Source of the DNA: Exiguobacterium aurantiacum | GTDB lineage: Bacteria > Bacillota > Bacilli > Exiguobacteriales > Exiguobacteriaceae | Length of the DNA stretch: 64,000 bases | NCBI RefSeq assembly: GCF_001766415.1 | Contig: NZ_MKXO01000002.1 | Coordinates: 186,001 to 250,000, forward strand | Direction: 5' to 3' | Shown: one piece after another, positions 52,250 through 61,954 of the stretch | How positions within the stretch are numbered: position 1 is the stretch's first letter | Layout: each line of letters opens with the position of its first letter | Notes under the pieces: model-generated | What the model saw: only the letters and a program-made list of their open reading frames with translations | What the model was told of the DNA's origin: nothing | Database searches by the model: none | Made by a program: the position numbers and the translations under genes

Positions 52250-52750
52250 TCATTCCCCCGTCTTCTTTGGTAGGCGTCTCGGTGGTTTCGTCACCTTTGA
52301 CCCGTCATTCGTCAATTTTAGCACAAGTCGATTGACGAGTGGTTCGAGTTCGTTTCGAACTTGACGATAGACGTTCATCGAGCCTCCAAACGGGTCGTTA
52401 ATGTCACGTTCGAGCCCGGTCACGAACTCATATAATGTGAACGTACGATCGGCCAAATCCGGATACGTATCCCGAATCTGTTCGCGGTGTGCCCGCGTCA
52501 TCGTCAAAATGATGTCTGCCCAACGTCCGAGTACATCATCGAACGTCTGCGTCACGTGTTCGAGTTCAATCCCTCGTTCACGTAATACTTGAAGAGCGTT
52601 TTCTGAGGCATCAAACCCTTGCATCGTCCGAACTCCAGCCGAACGAATATCAAATTCGTCGCCTGTCACTTTCGAGCGGAGCAGGGCCATCGCCATCGGG
52701 CTTCGGCATGTGTTCCCACTACATATGAATAATACGCGTTTCATTGACAT
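52250..52750 (-). CDS. ywlE: Low-molecular-weight protein arginine phosphatase (YwlE-like)
   Basis: 166 residues with the LMW-phosphatase P-loop CSGNTCRSPMA and DPF general-acid motif. The threonine after N in the loop is the residue that distinguishes phospho-arginine phosphatase YwlE from tyrosine phosphatases, which usually have I. It would reverse McsB arginine phosphorylation of CtsR and Clp substrates. Two possible starts; the first has GAGGAGGA. Second half of the operon prfA-prmC-sua5-ywlE-rpiB-ywlG. Confidence 0.92.
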   Translation of the reverse strand: MSMKRVLFICSGNTCRSPMAMALLRSKVTGDEFDIRSAGVRTMQGFDASENALQVLRERGIELEHVTQTFDDVLGRWADIILTMTRAHREQIRDTYPDLADRTFTLYEFVTGLERDINDPFGGSMNVYRQVRNELEPLVNRLVLKLTNDGSKVTKPPRRLPKKTGE

Positions 52751-52771
52751 CGCGTGATCCTCCTCATGTCC

Positions 52772-53782
52772 TTAAGCCTCTTCCTCTAGACGGATGATTT
52801 TCCCGCCTGCCGCTTTATACAAGCGATTATATACGGCAAGGGCGACTCCCGTCGGTTCAATCCGATTCACGTAAATCTCTTCTACATCTGTCTCATCGAA
52901 TTTTCGCAACGCCTCGTAAAGTCGCTGGGCCGCCATCTCCATCGTGTCACCGAGAGAAAGCGTGACGTCAGCCGGGGTCGTTGCTTCATCAAATACGAGC
53001 GCGCCGATCCGTTTGCCCGCCGCCTGCCGCATCGTGATGGCACGGACGAGATCATCGCGTCCGCCATCGACTAAATACAAAGGTGCAGTCGGGGCATAGT
53101 GGGTGTACTTCATTCCTGGTGATTTGGGCGCGGCCGCTTCATCGCTCAAATTCGCATCGAGCGCAACTGGCCCGATGACGGTCTCGATCGCTTCTTTCGT
53201 CACGCCACCGGGACGCAAAATCGTCACCGGTTCCGTCGTACAGTCGATCACAGTCGACTCGACGCCGATGCCTGTCGGTCCCCCATCCATAATACCCGCG
53301 ATCCGACCGGTCAAATCATCGGCTACGTGCTGTGCCGATGTCGGTGACGGTCGTCCTGAACGGTTCGCACTCGGCGCCGCGAGACCGAGACCGGACGTGC
53401 GGATGAGTTCGAGTGCGGCTGGATGGTCCGGCATGCGGAGGCCGATCGAGTCGAGCCCGGCCGTCACAAGTGACGACGCTCGACCGTTCGACGGTAAGAT
53501 GATCGTCAAGGCACCGGGCCAAAACGCTTCCATCAAGCGTTTGGCTACCGGCGGGATGGTTTGCGCGAAATGTTCGGCCTGTTCGACCGTAGCCACGTGG
53601 ACGATGAGCGGGTTGTCCGATGGTCTTCCTTTCGCCTCGAAAATCTTACGGATGGCGATATCGTTCGTCGCATCCCCGGCGAGGCCGTACACCGTCTCTG
53701 TCGGAATCGCGATCACCTCGCCCATCTTCAAGAGACGAACCCCTTCCTCAACTTCTGTTGGCTTGATCCATTTCGTTTCCAT
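52772..53782 (-). CDS. tsaC: Threonylcarbamoyl-AMP synthase (Sua5/YwlC)
   Basis: It is 336 residues from ATG 53782, with AGGGAAGGG upstream; a TTG two codons earlier is the alternative. The N-terminal YrdC domain (GEVIAIPTETVYGLAGDA, GLAAPSANRSGRPSPT) makes threonylcarbamoyl-AMP for tRNA t6A synthesis. The Sua5 C-terminal extension (KYTHYAPTAPLYLVDGG) is present. It overlaps prmC by 35 bp, leaving no room for spoIIR, which in B. subtilis lies between them. Confidence 0.94.
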   Translation of the reverse strand: METKWIKPTEVEEGVRLLKMGEVIAIPTETVYGLAGDATNDIAIRKIFEAKGRPSDNPLIVHVATVEQAEHFAQTIPPVAKRLMEAFWPGALTIILPSNGRASSLVTAGLDSIGLRMPDHPAALELIRTSGLGLAAPSANRSGRPSPTSAQHVADDLTGRIAGIMDGGPTGIGVESTVIDCTTEPVTILRPGGVTKEAIETVIGPVALDANLSDEAAAPKSPGMKYTHYAPTAPLYLVDGGRDDLVRAITMRQAAGKRIGALVFDEATTPADVTLSLGDTMEMAAQRLYEALRKFDETDVEEIYVNRIEPTGVALAVYNRLYKAAGGKIIRLEEEA

Positions 53783-54623
53783 GCGCAATCCCTTCCCTCA
53801 CGGCGTAGACAATTCGGTCTTTACCGTTTATATCTTTTAAAATACCCGTTTCTGCTTCAGGATAACGTTCGGACAGGTACGATTTCACAACTTGTCCTTG
53901 ATTATACCCGATTTCAAACGCAATCAATTGCCAATCGGCACGTAGCACGCGTGTTGAGTCCGCGATGATTTTCCGGTAGAACTCGAGACCGTCCGCCCCC
54001 CCGAATAATGCGAGGTGCGGTTCGTACCCTGCGACCGTCTCATCGAGCAGTTCATCAGCTTCGATGTAAGGCGGATTTGAGACGAGCACCCGAATCGAGT
54101 CGTCCGCGACCGGACCGAGGCAATCCCCTTCATGAAACGTCACATCGGCACGAAGCACTTCCGCGTTATGTTTTGCCACCGCGATCGCTTCCCGGGAAAT
54201 ATCGACCGTTTGGACGCGGACACCGAGCTCGAGACTGAGCGTGATGGCGATGGCGCCACTGCCCGTTCCGACGTCGACGATCGCGTCGTCTTCAATCGGT
54301 CCGACGTGCTCAACGACCCATTCGATCAACTCTTCGGTCTCCGGTCGCGGGATAAGTACGTCCCGGTTCACAGCGAATGAACGACCGTAGAACGGGGCCT
54401 GGCCAATCAAATGTTGGACCGGCTCACCGGCAAGCAGTCGCTCGAGCCCGGACTCGAACGCAGTTGTTTCGTCGTCCGAGAGTTCTTCGGATAACCGAAC
54501 GATCAGACCCGTCCGGTCGACGCCGAGCACGTGCATGAGCCACCATTCGGCAGTCGACGGGTCACGCCCCGCGTCAATGAGCATGCGTTCCGCTTGTTTC
54601 AACCTTGCGGCAATCCGCATCAC
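53748..54623 (-). CDS. prmC: Release factor glutamine N5-methyltransferase
   Basis: This 291-residue enzyme methylates the GGQ glutamine of RF1 and RF2. The SAM motif is [14 protein letters not shown] and the diagnostic catalytic motif is [14 protein letters not shown]. It overlaps prfA by four bases and runs 35 bp into sua5 with an extra tail ([14 protein letters not shown]), so its C-terminus is slightly long. Confidence 0.95.
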   Translation of the reverse strand: MMRIAARLKQAERMLIDAGRDPSTAEWWLMHVLGVDRTGLIVRLSEELSDDETTAFESGLERLLAGEPVQHLIGQAPFYGRSFAVNRDVLIPRPETEELIEWVVEHVGPIEDDAIVDVGTGSGAIAITLSLELGVRVQTVDISREAIAVAKHNAEVLRADVTFHEGDCLGPVADDSIRVLVSNPPYIEADELLDETVAGYEPHLALFGGADGLEFYRKIIADSTRVLRADWQLIAFEIGYNQGQVVKSYLSERYPEAETGILKDINGKDRIVYAVREGIAHGNEMDQANRS

Positions 54624-55693
54624 TCCATACCCTCCATCAAGCCGGCCTGATCTTCCATGACGAGCGCATCAATGATGTCTTCAAGCTCCCCGGCGAGCAC
54701 CCGGTCAAGTTTTTGAAGCGTGAGGCCGATGCGGTGGTCGGTCACACGGCTTTGCGGGAAGTTATACGTCCGGATCCGCTCCGAACGGTCGCCCGTCCCG
54801 ACGGCCGACTTCCGCTGCGCCGACAGTTCTTCGAGATGTTCGCGCTGCATCTTGTCGTACAGACGGGCCCGCAAGACTTTCATCGCCCGATCTTTGTTTT
54901 TATGCTGTGATTTCTCGTCTTGGCATGACACGACGAGTCCTGACGGGATGTGTGTCAACCGCACGGCCGACTGGGTCGTGTTGACCGATTGACCACCCGG
55001 CCCTGACGACGTGAACGTGTCGACGCGGACGTCTTTCATGTCGATGTGCACTTCGACGTCTTCCGCTTCCGGCAAGACCGCGACGGTGGCTGTCGACGTG
55101 TGGATCCGTCCGCCCGACTCCGTCGACGGGACGCGTTGCACACGGTGTGCCCCATTCTCGAATTTCAGTTTCGAGTAGGCACCGGCACCGTTGATCAAAA
55201 ACGTCACTTCTTTAAAGCCGCCGAGTTCCGTATAGTTGGCGTCGATCAGCTCGGCTTTCCAGTTTTGACGCTCGGCGAATCGGGTGTACATCTTATACAA
55301 GTCGACCGCAAACAGTGCCGCCTCGTCACCACCGGCTGCCCCGCGAATCTCGACGATGACGTTCTTGTCGTCGTTCGGGTCTTTCGGGATGAGCAGGACG
55401 CGCAGCTTCGCTTCGAGCGCTTTCACAACTGGTTCGAGTAGCGCCATCTCTTCTTTCGCGAGTTCGCGCATATCGGACTCGAGCGTTCGGTCTTCTAACA
55501 TCGCTTTCGCTTCTTTGTAGGCCGTACTCGTTTCTTTATAGCGTCGATACGCTTGTACCGTCTCCTCGAGTTGAGACTGTTCTTTTGAATATTGACGCAG
55601 TTTATTCGAGTCGCTGAGCACTTCCGGGTCAGCGAGCATCTCATTCAATTGCATATATCGTTCTTCTAAAACGCTTAAACGGTCAAACATCAT
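54620..55693 (-). CDS. prfA: Peptide chain release factor 1
   Basis: This 357-residue factor recognises UAA and UAG. It has the PxT tripeptide region [14 protein letters not shown] and the catalytic loop [20 protein letters not shown]. First gene of the six-gene operon; the 110 bp before it contain the tdk terminator. Confidence 0.97.
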   Translation of the reverse strand: MMFDRLSVLEERYMQLNEMLADPEVLSDSNKLRQYSKEQSQLEETVQAYRRYKETSTAYKEAKAMLEDRTLESDMRELAKEEMALLEPVVKALEAKLRVLLIPKDPNDDKNVIVEIRGAAGGDEAALFAVDLYKMYTRFAERQNWKAELIDANYTELGGFKEVTFLINGAGAYSKLKFENGAHRVQRVPSTESGGRIHTSTATVAVLPEAEDVEVHIDMKDVRVDTFTSSGPGGQSVNTTQSAVRLTHIPSGLVVSCQDEKSQHKNKDRAMKVLRARLYDKMQREHLEELSAQRKSAVGTGDRSERIRTYNFPQSRVTDHRIGLTLQKLDRVLAGELEDIIDALVMEDQAGLMEGME

Positions 55694-55736
55694 GATCCGT
55701 CCTTTCTGTTCACCAAATCGTTCTCTTCATTATACC

Positions 55737-55765
55737 AAAAAACGAACCGAGCTAGCTCGGTTCGT
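55737..55765 (-). terminator. Terminator of tdk
   Basis: Self-complementary stem AACGAACCGAGCT/AGCTCGGTTCG without a large loop, with a T run on the minus strand, 39 bp past tdk. Confidence 0.8.
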
Positions 55766-55803
55766 CGACAAATTGAATACTTAGAGCGAACCAGCCAAAA
55801 TCC

Positions 55804-56415
55804 TCAATCCGCTACTGTATGACGGATCGGGCGCGGTTTGTTCGGGACGTCATGGCAATGGCGGCAACGCGGTTCGTACGACTCGGCGGCACCGACTAAG
55901 ATGACCGGGTCCTCAAAGCGAGCCGGTTCTCCGTTGATCAAGCGCTGTGTCCGAGACGCCGGGGCGCCGCACGACAGGCAGATCGCCTGCAGCTTCGTGA
56001 CGAACTCGGCACGCGACAAGAGCTCCGGCATCATCGTGAACGGTTCGCCACGGAAGTCCATATCGAGTCCGGCGCAGATGACACGTTTGTCTTCTGACGC
56101 CAACTGCTCGATGACGTCGACGATCCCCTCATCAAAGAACTGCACCTCGTCGATGGCGATGACTTGCGTCTCTTCGCGCACCGCATCGTACACATCTTGA
56201 CTCGTTCGAGTCGGGACGGCCACGACCGAGTTGCCGCTATGGGAGACGACGTTCTCTTCGTGGTAGCGGTCATCGATGGCCGGCTTGAACACTTGGACCG
56301 GGATCTTCCCGTAGTGCGCCCGACGGACACGACGGATCAATTCCTCCGACTTACCAGAAAACATACTGCCACAAATCACTTCTATCCAACCGTAACGGTT
56401 CGTCACATGCATCAT
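55804..56415 (-). CDS. tdk: Thymidine kinase (TK1-like)
   Basis: 203 residues. The P-loop is [18 protein letters not shown], the DEVQF region is [16 protein letters not shown], and the zinc lasso has C-LSCGAP and CRHCHDVP. It phosphorylates thymidine (salvage). Position between prfA and rho follows B. subtilis. Confidence 0.96.
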   Translation of the reverse strand: MMHVTNRYGWIEVICGSMFSGKSEELIRRVRRAHYGKIPVQVFKPAIDDRYHEENVVSHSGNSVVAVPTRTSQDVYDAVREETQVIAIDEVQFFDEGIVDVIEQLASEDKRVICAGLDMDFRGEPFTMMPELLSRAEFVTKLQAICLSCGAPASRTQRLINGEPARFEDPVILVGAAESYEPRCRHCHDVPNKPRPIRHTVAD

Positions 56416-56494
56416 TCTACTTCGCCCTCTCCATCGTTAATCGCTTTCCGATTATAACCATCTTTCAGTCATAGGAAAAGGGTTGACTTCTAAC

Positions 56495-56528
56495 AAAAAT
56501 CGGAACGGCATCATCCCGTCCCGATTTC
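56495..56528 (-). terminator. Terminator of the CPA1 antiporter gene
   Basis: Arms AAATCGGAACGGCA and CCGTCCCGATTT (partly G-U) and a T run on the minus strand, right after the antiporter stop. Confidence 0.75.
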
Positions 56529-56531
56529 TCT

Positions 56532-57755
56532 TCACTCTTCCGCTTCTTCTTCTTTTTTATAATCGATCAAGTTCAATTTGCGCGCGAGCGGTCGAATCGT
56601 CAGCCCGTGCAACGTCACCGAGGTAAAGACGAGTCCGATCGTGAGCGGTAGCATCTGTGACGCATCCTCAATCCCGAGACCGGCCACTTCCTCCGCGAAA
56701 AAACCTGCGACCGTCATCGCGACGATGCCGCGTGGTGCGATCCAGCCGATGAACCCACGCTCCTTGAGCGGAAGCCCCACACCAAGCGTCGATACATAGA
56801 TTGCCAGTGGTCGAACGAGAAACAAGATGCCGGCAATCGTCAACAGCAATGGCCACTGGAAGATATTCAATAGTTCTTCACGCGACAGCGACGCCGTCAG
56901 CAAGATGAATACGGATGAGATCAGCAAAATCGAGATGTCTTCCTTGAACGACTGCAGTTCCTCGATGATCTGTTCATCGCGAAGTTTCGTGTTCGCCATC
57001 GTCATCCCCATCGCCGTCACGGCAAGGAGACCGACTTCATGCATCATAAACTCGCTCAAAGAGAATAAGATCAAGACGGCCGTAAGCGTCACCGAAGCGC
57101 GTAAGTACCGCGGAATCTTCTCACCTACGAACCAGCCCATCAAGACGTGACCGAACACGTAACCGAGACCGATACCGACGAGACATGCTCCCGCAAAGAG
57201 CAATTGCACCCACAAGTCCATGCCTTCATAGACGATGTAGCCGATTCGAATCACGAACAAGCCGAGCAACGCACCGACCGGGTCGACAATGATCCCTTCC
57301 CACTTTAAGATGGCACCGACCCGATCTTTCAGATGGGCTTGCCTGAGCAACGGGATGACGACCGTCGGGCCGGTGACGACGAATAGCGCTCCCATCGTCC
57401 AAGCAACGACCCAATGGAGACCGCCGACGTATTGAATCAACAGCGAAGCCCCAACGAACGACAACGTCACACCCGCTGTCACGATGCGGACGATCGAACG
57501 CCGGAATTGGTTGATCTCGCTGAAATGAAGCCCTAAACTACCTTCAAATAATATGATTGCGACCGCAAACGAGATGATCGGGCTGTACAAATTACCGAGC
57601 AACTCTCGCGGTTCAAACAAACCAAAGATCGGGCCGGCCAATACGCCGGCGACTGTCATGATGATAATCGCCGGAATTTGGTAGCGCCACGCCAACCATT
57701 GCGAGACGATCCCGACGCCAACCAACAAGCTGATGCTAATCAATATATACTCCAT
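56532..57755 (-). CDS. CPA1/NhaP-type cation:proton antiporter
   Basis: 407 residues with about 11-12 membrane helices. The key region GPTVVIPLLRQAHL and EGIIVDPVGALLGLFVIRIG holds the ion-binding aspartate that family members use to swap Na+ or K+ for H+. The C-terminus is short and basic (KEEEAEE end) with no regulatory TrkA domain. Probably aids pH and salt balance along with the osmoprotectant transporter and MscL of this window. Monocistronic. Confidence 0.88.
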   Translation of the reverse strand: MEYILISISLLVGVGIVSQWLAWRYQIPAIIIMTVAGVLAGPIFGLFEPRELLGNLYSPIISFAVAIILFEGSLGLHFSEINQFRRSIVRIVTAGVTLSFVGASLLIQYVGGLHWVVAWTMGALFVVTGPTVVIPLLRQAHLKDRVGAILKWEGIIVDPVGALLGLFVIRIGYIVYEGMDLWVQLLFAGACLVGIGLGYVFGHVLMGWFVGEKIPRYLRASVTLTAVLILFSLSEFMMHEVGLLAVTAMGMTMANTKLRDEQIIEELQSFKEDISILLISSVFILLTASLSREELLNIFQWPLLLTIAGILFLVRPLAIYVSTLGVGLPLKERGFIGWIAPRGIVAMTVAGFFAEEVAGLGIEDASQMLPLTIGLVFTSVTLHGLTIRPLARKLNLIDYKKEEEAEE

Positions 57756-57805
57756 GGAAGCCCCCTCACGTCAGTCTTCCGTCTCTTTACCCTCGCTTGG
57801 ACAAC

Positions 57806-57837
57806 AAAAAACCGCCAAGGGCAATCCCTAGGCGGTG
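57806..57837 (-). terminator. Terminator of rpmE2
   Basis: Arms ACCGCCAAGGG and CCCTAGGCGGT with a 4-nt loop and a T run on the minus strand, just after rpmE2. Confidence 0.8.
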
Positions 57838-57854
57838 TGCATACAACTTGACGA

Positions 57855-58097
57855 TTAACGTTGGTACTTCTTGTTGAAGCGCTCGATACGACCGTCCGCA
57901 GATGCGAATTTCTGGCGACCTGTGTAGAACGGGTGCGAATCAGAAGATACATCGACACGGATGAGTGGGTATTCGTTACCATCTTCCATCGTGATCGTTT
58001 CGTTAGAGTAACGAGTCGAACCACTGATGAATTTAAACTCAGTCGTTGAGTCCATGAATACGACTTTACGGTATTCTGGGTGGATTCCTTGTTTCAT
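57855..58097 (-). CDS. rpmE2: Ribosomal protein L31, type B
   Basis: 80 residues ([45 protein letters not shown]). It lacks the CxxC zinc motif of type A L31, so this is the zinc-independent form. It occupies the position next to rho where B. subtilis has the zinc-binding rpmE. A ribosome site GAAGGAG lies before it. Confidence 0.95.
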   Translation of the reverse strand: MKQGIHPEYRKVVFMDSTTEFKFISGSTRYSNETITMEDGNEYPLIRVDVSSDSHPFYTGRQKFASADGRIERFNKKYQR

Positions 58098-58179
58098 TGC
58101 TTTTCAACTCCTTCTGCCCTAAGTATTCTTTCAACCTAGAGAAAGTTCACTAGAATATAATAGCACCCGGTTCACGGAT

Positions 58180-59520
58180 TTACAAGTCCGTTTTCGTTTT
58201 TTTCACCGGGCGACGACTCTTTTTCTTATCGGCCTCGAGCGCCGCAAAAAAGTCGAGATTTGTTTGCGTCTCACGCACACGACGCAAGAACTGATCGACG
58301 AAGTCCGGCGACTCGTTCATCGTGCGACGAATCGTCCAAAGTGAGTCGAGCTCGTCCTTGCCGAGGAGGAGTTCTTCTTTCCGCGTACCCGAACGACGGA
58401 TATCGATGGCCGGGAAGATACGGCGTTCCGCGAGCTTCCGGTCGAGATGGAGCTCCATGTTGCCGGTCCCTTTGAACTCTTCATAGATGACGTCATCCAT
58501 CCGCGAACCGGTATCGATGAGCGCCGTCCCGAGAATCGTCAAACTGCCGCCGTCCTCGATGTTCCGGGCCGCCCCGAAGAATTTCTTCGGTTTGTGGAAC
58601 GCTGCCGGGTCGATCCCGCCCGAGAGCGTACGCCCGCTCGGCGGGACGGACAGGTTATAGGCACGCGTCAACCGAGTGATCGAGTCGAGCAAGATGACGA
58701 CGTCTTTCTTATGTTCGACGAGGCGCATCGCCCGCTCTAGCACGAGCTCCGAGATGCGAGTATGATTCTCCGGTGTCTCGTCAAACGTGGAATAGGCGAC
58801 GTCTGCCCCCGGCACCGAACGTTGGATGTCCGTCACTTCTTCCGGACGTTCGTCGATCAATAAGATGATCAGTTCGACGTTCGGGTGGTTCGTCGTGATT
58901 GAATTGGCGACTTCTTTCAATAGAGACGTCTTCCCGGCTTTCGGTGGGGCGACGATCAAACCACGTTGTCCGAAGCCGACCGGTGCGATCATATCCATGA
59001 CACGGACCGATAGATGGTTCGGCTCCGTCTCGAGCACCATTTGCTTTTCCGGATAGATCGGCGTGAGCGCAGGGAAATAGTCGCGGTTCCGGGTCGAATC
59101 GGTCGTTTCCCCGTTGACCGCCTCGACGCTCAAGAGCCCTTGGAAACGTTCATTTTCTTTCGGTTTCCGGACTTTCCCGGTGACGAGATCCCCGTTCCGC
59201 AAACTAAAGCGGCGGATCTGTGAAGCGGCGATATAGATGTCTTCGGACGATTGGGAGTAGTTGATCGGTCGGAGGAAACCGAAGCCACCTTCATTTTGTG
59301 ACTGCGGGTTCGGAGGGATGATCTCAAGGACGCCTTCGAGGAAGTAGAGGTCCTTCGATTCGGCTTGCGATTTTAAGATTCGGAACATGAGTTCACGTTT
59401 CCGTGCTTCCCGATATTGAGGCACATTCACTTCTTTTGCGATTTCATACAATTCTTTCAACGTCTTCGTCTCGAGTTCACGAAGCGTATAGTTTTTAGCT
59501 GGTTCTGTACTTTGCGTCAT
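58180..59520 (-). CDS. rho: Transcription termination factor Rho
   Basis: It is 446 residues from ATG 59520 (AGGTGA upstream); ATG 59529 is less likely. RNA-binding N-terminal domain (YTLRELETKTLKELYEIAKEVNVPQY; cold-shock-like GFGFLRP). ATPase P-loop PPKAGKTSLLKEVANSI, Q-loop SGGIDPAAFHKPKKFFGAARN and R-loop GTGNMELHLDRKLAERR. Terminates transcripts lacking intrinsic hairpins. Confidence 0.97.
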   Translation of the reverse strand: MTQSTEPAKNYTLRELETKTLKELYEIAKEVNVPQYREARKRELMFRILKSQAESKDLYFLEGVLEIIPPNPQSQNEGGFGFLRPINYSQSSEDIYIAASQIRRFSLRNGDLVTGKVRKPKENERFQGLLSVEAVNGETTDSTRNRDYFPALTPIYPEKQMVLETEPNHLSVRVMDMIAPVGFGQRGLIVAPPKAGKTSLLKEVANSITTNHPNVELIILLIDERPEEVTDIQRSVPGADVAYSTFDETPENHTRISELVLERAMRLVEHKKDVVILLDSITRLTRAYNLSVPPSGRTLSGGIDPAAFHKPKKFFGAARNIEDGGSLTILGTALIDTGSRMDDVIYEEFKGTGNMELHLDRKLAERRIFPAIDIRRSGTRKEELLLGKDELDSLWTIRRTMNESPDFVDQFLRRVRETQTNLDFFAALEADKKKSRRPVKKTKTDL

Positions 59521-59529
59521 AAACGTCAC

Positions 59530-59898
59530 CTGTCTTTCTTGTGATTCTATATTTGAAAAGTAATTGTAAAGTTCTTATTCATCTAATCACAATTCAATCA
59601 TGCCGTCACTTTATATAAACGGCTACATATCAGTCTATTCCCTTGATTTTTAAAAGTTAACGTCCGGTACTCTTCCTTATGTAACAAAAAGGTCTCTATG
59701 CCTCCATATTGTTTCAAATATGTTACAAGAAAACTATTTTTGACTTGTGATTGAAAAATGCCATCGGTCTTACGCATGATATAGTTTATTTGCAGAGGAA
59801 ACCGGGTAACAAACTCGACTTTTGCTCAACTATCGTAAACACACATCGATCATATACACTCACAGGGTTTTATTTTAAAAAACGGAGGGAATTATACT
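59530..59898 (+). other. Long upstream region of the NlpC/P60 gene
   Basis: No gene. On the plus strand TGATATAGT (extended -10, 59777-59785) would start an mRNA with a leader of about 105 nt that ends in ribosome site GGAGGG. The leader contains AGGAAACCGGGTAAC and then an AT-rich stretch. I found no riboswitch I could match; a c-di-AMP (ydaO) element, often upstream of such hydrolases, was checked and its conserved core is not apparent. Confidence 0.5.
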
Positions 59899-60594
59899 AT
59901 GTTAAAGCGTTTCGCATCTATCATCGTCGCCGCCACTATCGCTTTCTCGGGTCTTGCATTCACAACAGGTGAACAAGCAGAAGCAGCTACTGGAACATTC
60001 GCTTACTCGAAAGTCAACGGCTTGAACATTCGGACATCAGCATCACTCAGCTCGTCAGTCGTTACGAAGATGAATAAAGGTCAACGCTATACATACCTCG
60101 GTAAAGTTGGCTCGTTCTACAAGATCAACTACAAAGGGACTCACCGTTACATCTCAGCGTCATCGACTTACACGTACTTGAAAGCAAACACAGCAACGGC
60201 TACTAAAGTGACAACGACTTCTTCTTCAAGCGCTCGTACGAAACTTGTCGCCGAGTCGAAGAAATACCTTGGCACACCGTACCGTTACGGCGGAACGACA
60301 ACAGCTGGATTTGACTGCTCTGGTTACACAGGACATGTTTACAAGAAAGCGATCAACAAGTCAATCCCACGTGATTCACGCTCACAATACTCAAGCTCGA
60401 AAAAATTGTCGAAGTCAGCGATTCAAGCAGGCGACCTCGTGTTCTTCTCACATAACGGCGGCACGATCCAACACGTCGGTATGGCAATCAGCAAGACACA
60501 AATGATCAACTCAGAAACAGGCGGCGTTAAATACGCGAGCTTCACATCAGGTTACTGGGCACCACGTTACGTCGGTGCTGGAACGTACCTCTAA
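59899..60594 (+). CDS. Secreted NlpC/P60 peptidoglycan hydrolase with SH3 domain
   Basis: 231 residues: signal peptide about 1-30 (FTTGEQAEAA), one bacterial SH3 domain (about 34-95, VNGLNIRTSASLSSSVVTKM) that binds wall, a Ser/Thr linker, and NlpC/P60 (about 110-231). The catalytic cysteine is in FDCSGYTGHVYKK and the histidine in HVGMAISK. Such enzymes cleave D-Glu-diamino-acid peptide bonds to open the wall during growth or cell separation. Ribosome site GGAGGG. Confidence 0.93.
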   Translation: MLKRFASIIVAATIAFSGLAFTTGEQAEAATGTFAYSKVNGLNIRTSASLSSSVVTKMNKGQRYTYLGKVGSFYKINYKGTHRYISASSTYTYLKANTATATKVTTTSSSSARTKLVAESKKYLGTPYRYGGTTTAGFDCSGYTGHVYKKAINKSIPRDSRSQYSSSKKLSKSAIQAGDLVFFSHNGGTIQHVGMAISKTQMINSETGGVKYASFTSGYWAPRYVGAGTYL

Positions 60595-60608
60595 TTCAAT
60601 AAAACCTC

Positions 60609-60644
60609 AAACGACTCGGTTCAGCGGAACCGAGTCGTTTTTTA
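60609..60644. terminator. Bidirectional terminator
   Basis: 14-bp perfect arms AAACGACTCGGTTC and GAACCGAGTCGTTT with a 4-nt loop and flanking T/A runs; it ends the hydrolase gene and the convergent DUF421 gene. Confidence 0.88.
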
Positions 60645-61127
60645 TTTACGAACATTTTGCAAAACGGCTTCCGTGCTCGTCAACACCGAGAACGTCCCGT
60701 CTGTCTCAAGGACGACCGCCTCGACTTTATCGTGAGCGGTCCCGCTCGAGCGGATGGCTTGGAGCACTTCGATCTCGAGCACGCGTTCTTTACGCATCTC
60801 CGCTTCTAAGTAACTCCCCCGATAATATAGCATCGTCGGTGTCGATTTGATCAGCTCGTTCACTCGTTTTGACCGATTGGCCAGCTTCGCCATGACGTAT
60901 TGCAACGCGACGAGCGTGGCAAAAGCGACGAGCCCATTCAGTAGCGGTGTCTGTCGGCTCGTGAGCGTCGTCGCTAAGATCGAACCGAGCGCAACGGTCA
61001 CGATAAAATCGAATGCGTTCATTTTCGAGAGCGTCCGTTTTCCTGATACACGTAATATGAAAATGATCGAGAAGTAAGCCCCGATCCCTGTCAAGATGAT
61101 TTGCACCATCGTTTTGAGTTGATCCAT
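60642..61127 (-). CDS. DUF421 membrane protein (YetF-like)
   Basis: It is 161 residues from ATG 61127 (AAGGGGGGAG upstream). Three membrane helices (IILTGIGAYFSIIFILRVSG, AFDFIVTVALGSILATTL, GLVAFATLVALQYVMA) and a soluble C-terminal part with VNELIKSTPTMLYYRGSYLEAEMRKERVLEIEVLQAIRSSG, diagnostic for DUF421/YetF-type proteins, whose function is unclear. Ends just before a shared terminator. Confidence 0.85.
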   Translation of the reverse strand: MDQLKTMVQIILTGIGAYFSIIFILRVSGKRTLSKMNAFDFIVTVALGSILATTLTSRQTPLLNGLVAFATLVALQYVMAKLANRSKRVNELIKSTPTMLYYRGSYLEAEMRKERVLEIEVLQAIRSSGTAHDKVEAVVLETDGTFSVLTSTEAVLQNVRK

Positions 61128-61183
61128 CGTCTCCCCCCTTTTCTGTTTTTGAACAATCACTTCGAAAGCGTACTCGTCGTTCA

Positions 61184-61954
61184 TCATTTTTGTTTCAAGG
61201 CACCCCGCGCGTTTGTCGCCGCGAAGACGACCATGATGACACTCATCCCTCCAGCCACGGCAAGGCCGGCCGACAAAGCGCCCCAGTCAATCGTCGGTTG
61301 GGTCAACACGGCCCGCATCCCTTCAAAGATATACGTCGTCGGATTGAACGTCGCCGCCACTTTGAGCCATTCCGCCTCGATCAACTCTTTCGGAACGAAC
61401 GTCGTCGACAAGAAGATGAGCGGGAAGAAGAGAAGTGTCCCGGCCTGTGCGGCTTGGGCGTTCCGTGTCTTCAAGGCGACCCCGACCGAATATCCGGCAA
61501 AAGCGAGTCCGAATCCGAGAGCGAGCAAAACCGTGAACAAGAAGCCGACCACACCGACCGGAATCGATAACCCGAGTAAGAACGCGACGGCAAAGATAAG
61601 CAACGTTTGAACGAACAGTTGCAACATCCCGGCAATCATCGGTCCGAGCACGATGGCAGTCCGCGTCGAAGGTGTGAGCAGCAACCGGGCGAAATAGCCG
61701 CTCTCGATGTCACGCACTAACGCTTGGCCGGCACCCCCGGCCCCGCCGACAGCACCTGAGACGATCGATACCGGCAAGATGAAATTCAAGTAGTCGCCGC
61801 CGCCGAACTGCGGCAATGCGGCCACACTCGACAGCCCGCTCGTATAGACGAGCAAGAAAAAGACAGAAATCATCAAGTTCGGGATAAATGAAAATGGGTT
61901 GCGGATCGTCGTCATTAGACTCCGCTTTGTAAACAACCACGTTTCAGTCCACAC
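61184..61954 (-). CDS. ABC-2 type exporter permease (DrrB-like)
   Basis: It is about 256 residues from GTG 61954, eight bases after AAGGAGG; a GTG three codons earlier is the alternative. It has six hydrophobic segments and the ABC-2 signature region DIESGYFARLLLTPSTRTAIVLGPM. It overlaps the ATPase gene by about 10 bp. Together they would export an amphiphile, drug or wall component; the substrate is unknown. Confidence 0.88.
   Translation of the reverse strand: MWTETWLFTKRSLMTTIRNPFSFIPNLMISVFFLLVYTSGLSSVAALPQFGGGDYLNFILPVSIVSGAVGGAGGAGQALVRDIESGYFARLLLTPSTRTAIVLGPMIAGMLQLFVQTLLIFAVAFLLGLSIPVGVVGFLFTVLLALGFGLAFAGYSVGVALKTRNAQAAQAGTLLFFPLIFLSTTFVPKELIEAEWLKVAATFNPTTYIFEGMRAVLTQPTIDWGALSAGLAVAGGMSVIMVVFAATNARGALKQK

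Noticed and set aside
59786-59898. c-di-AMP (ydaO) riboswitch in front of the NlpC/P60 gene
   Set aside because: The conserved core and helices of that class could not be found by eye; only GGAAACCGGGTAAC is faintly similar.
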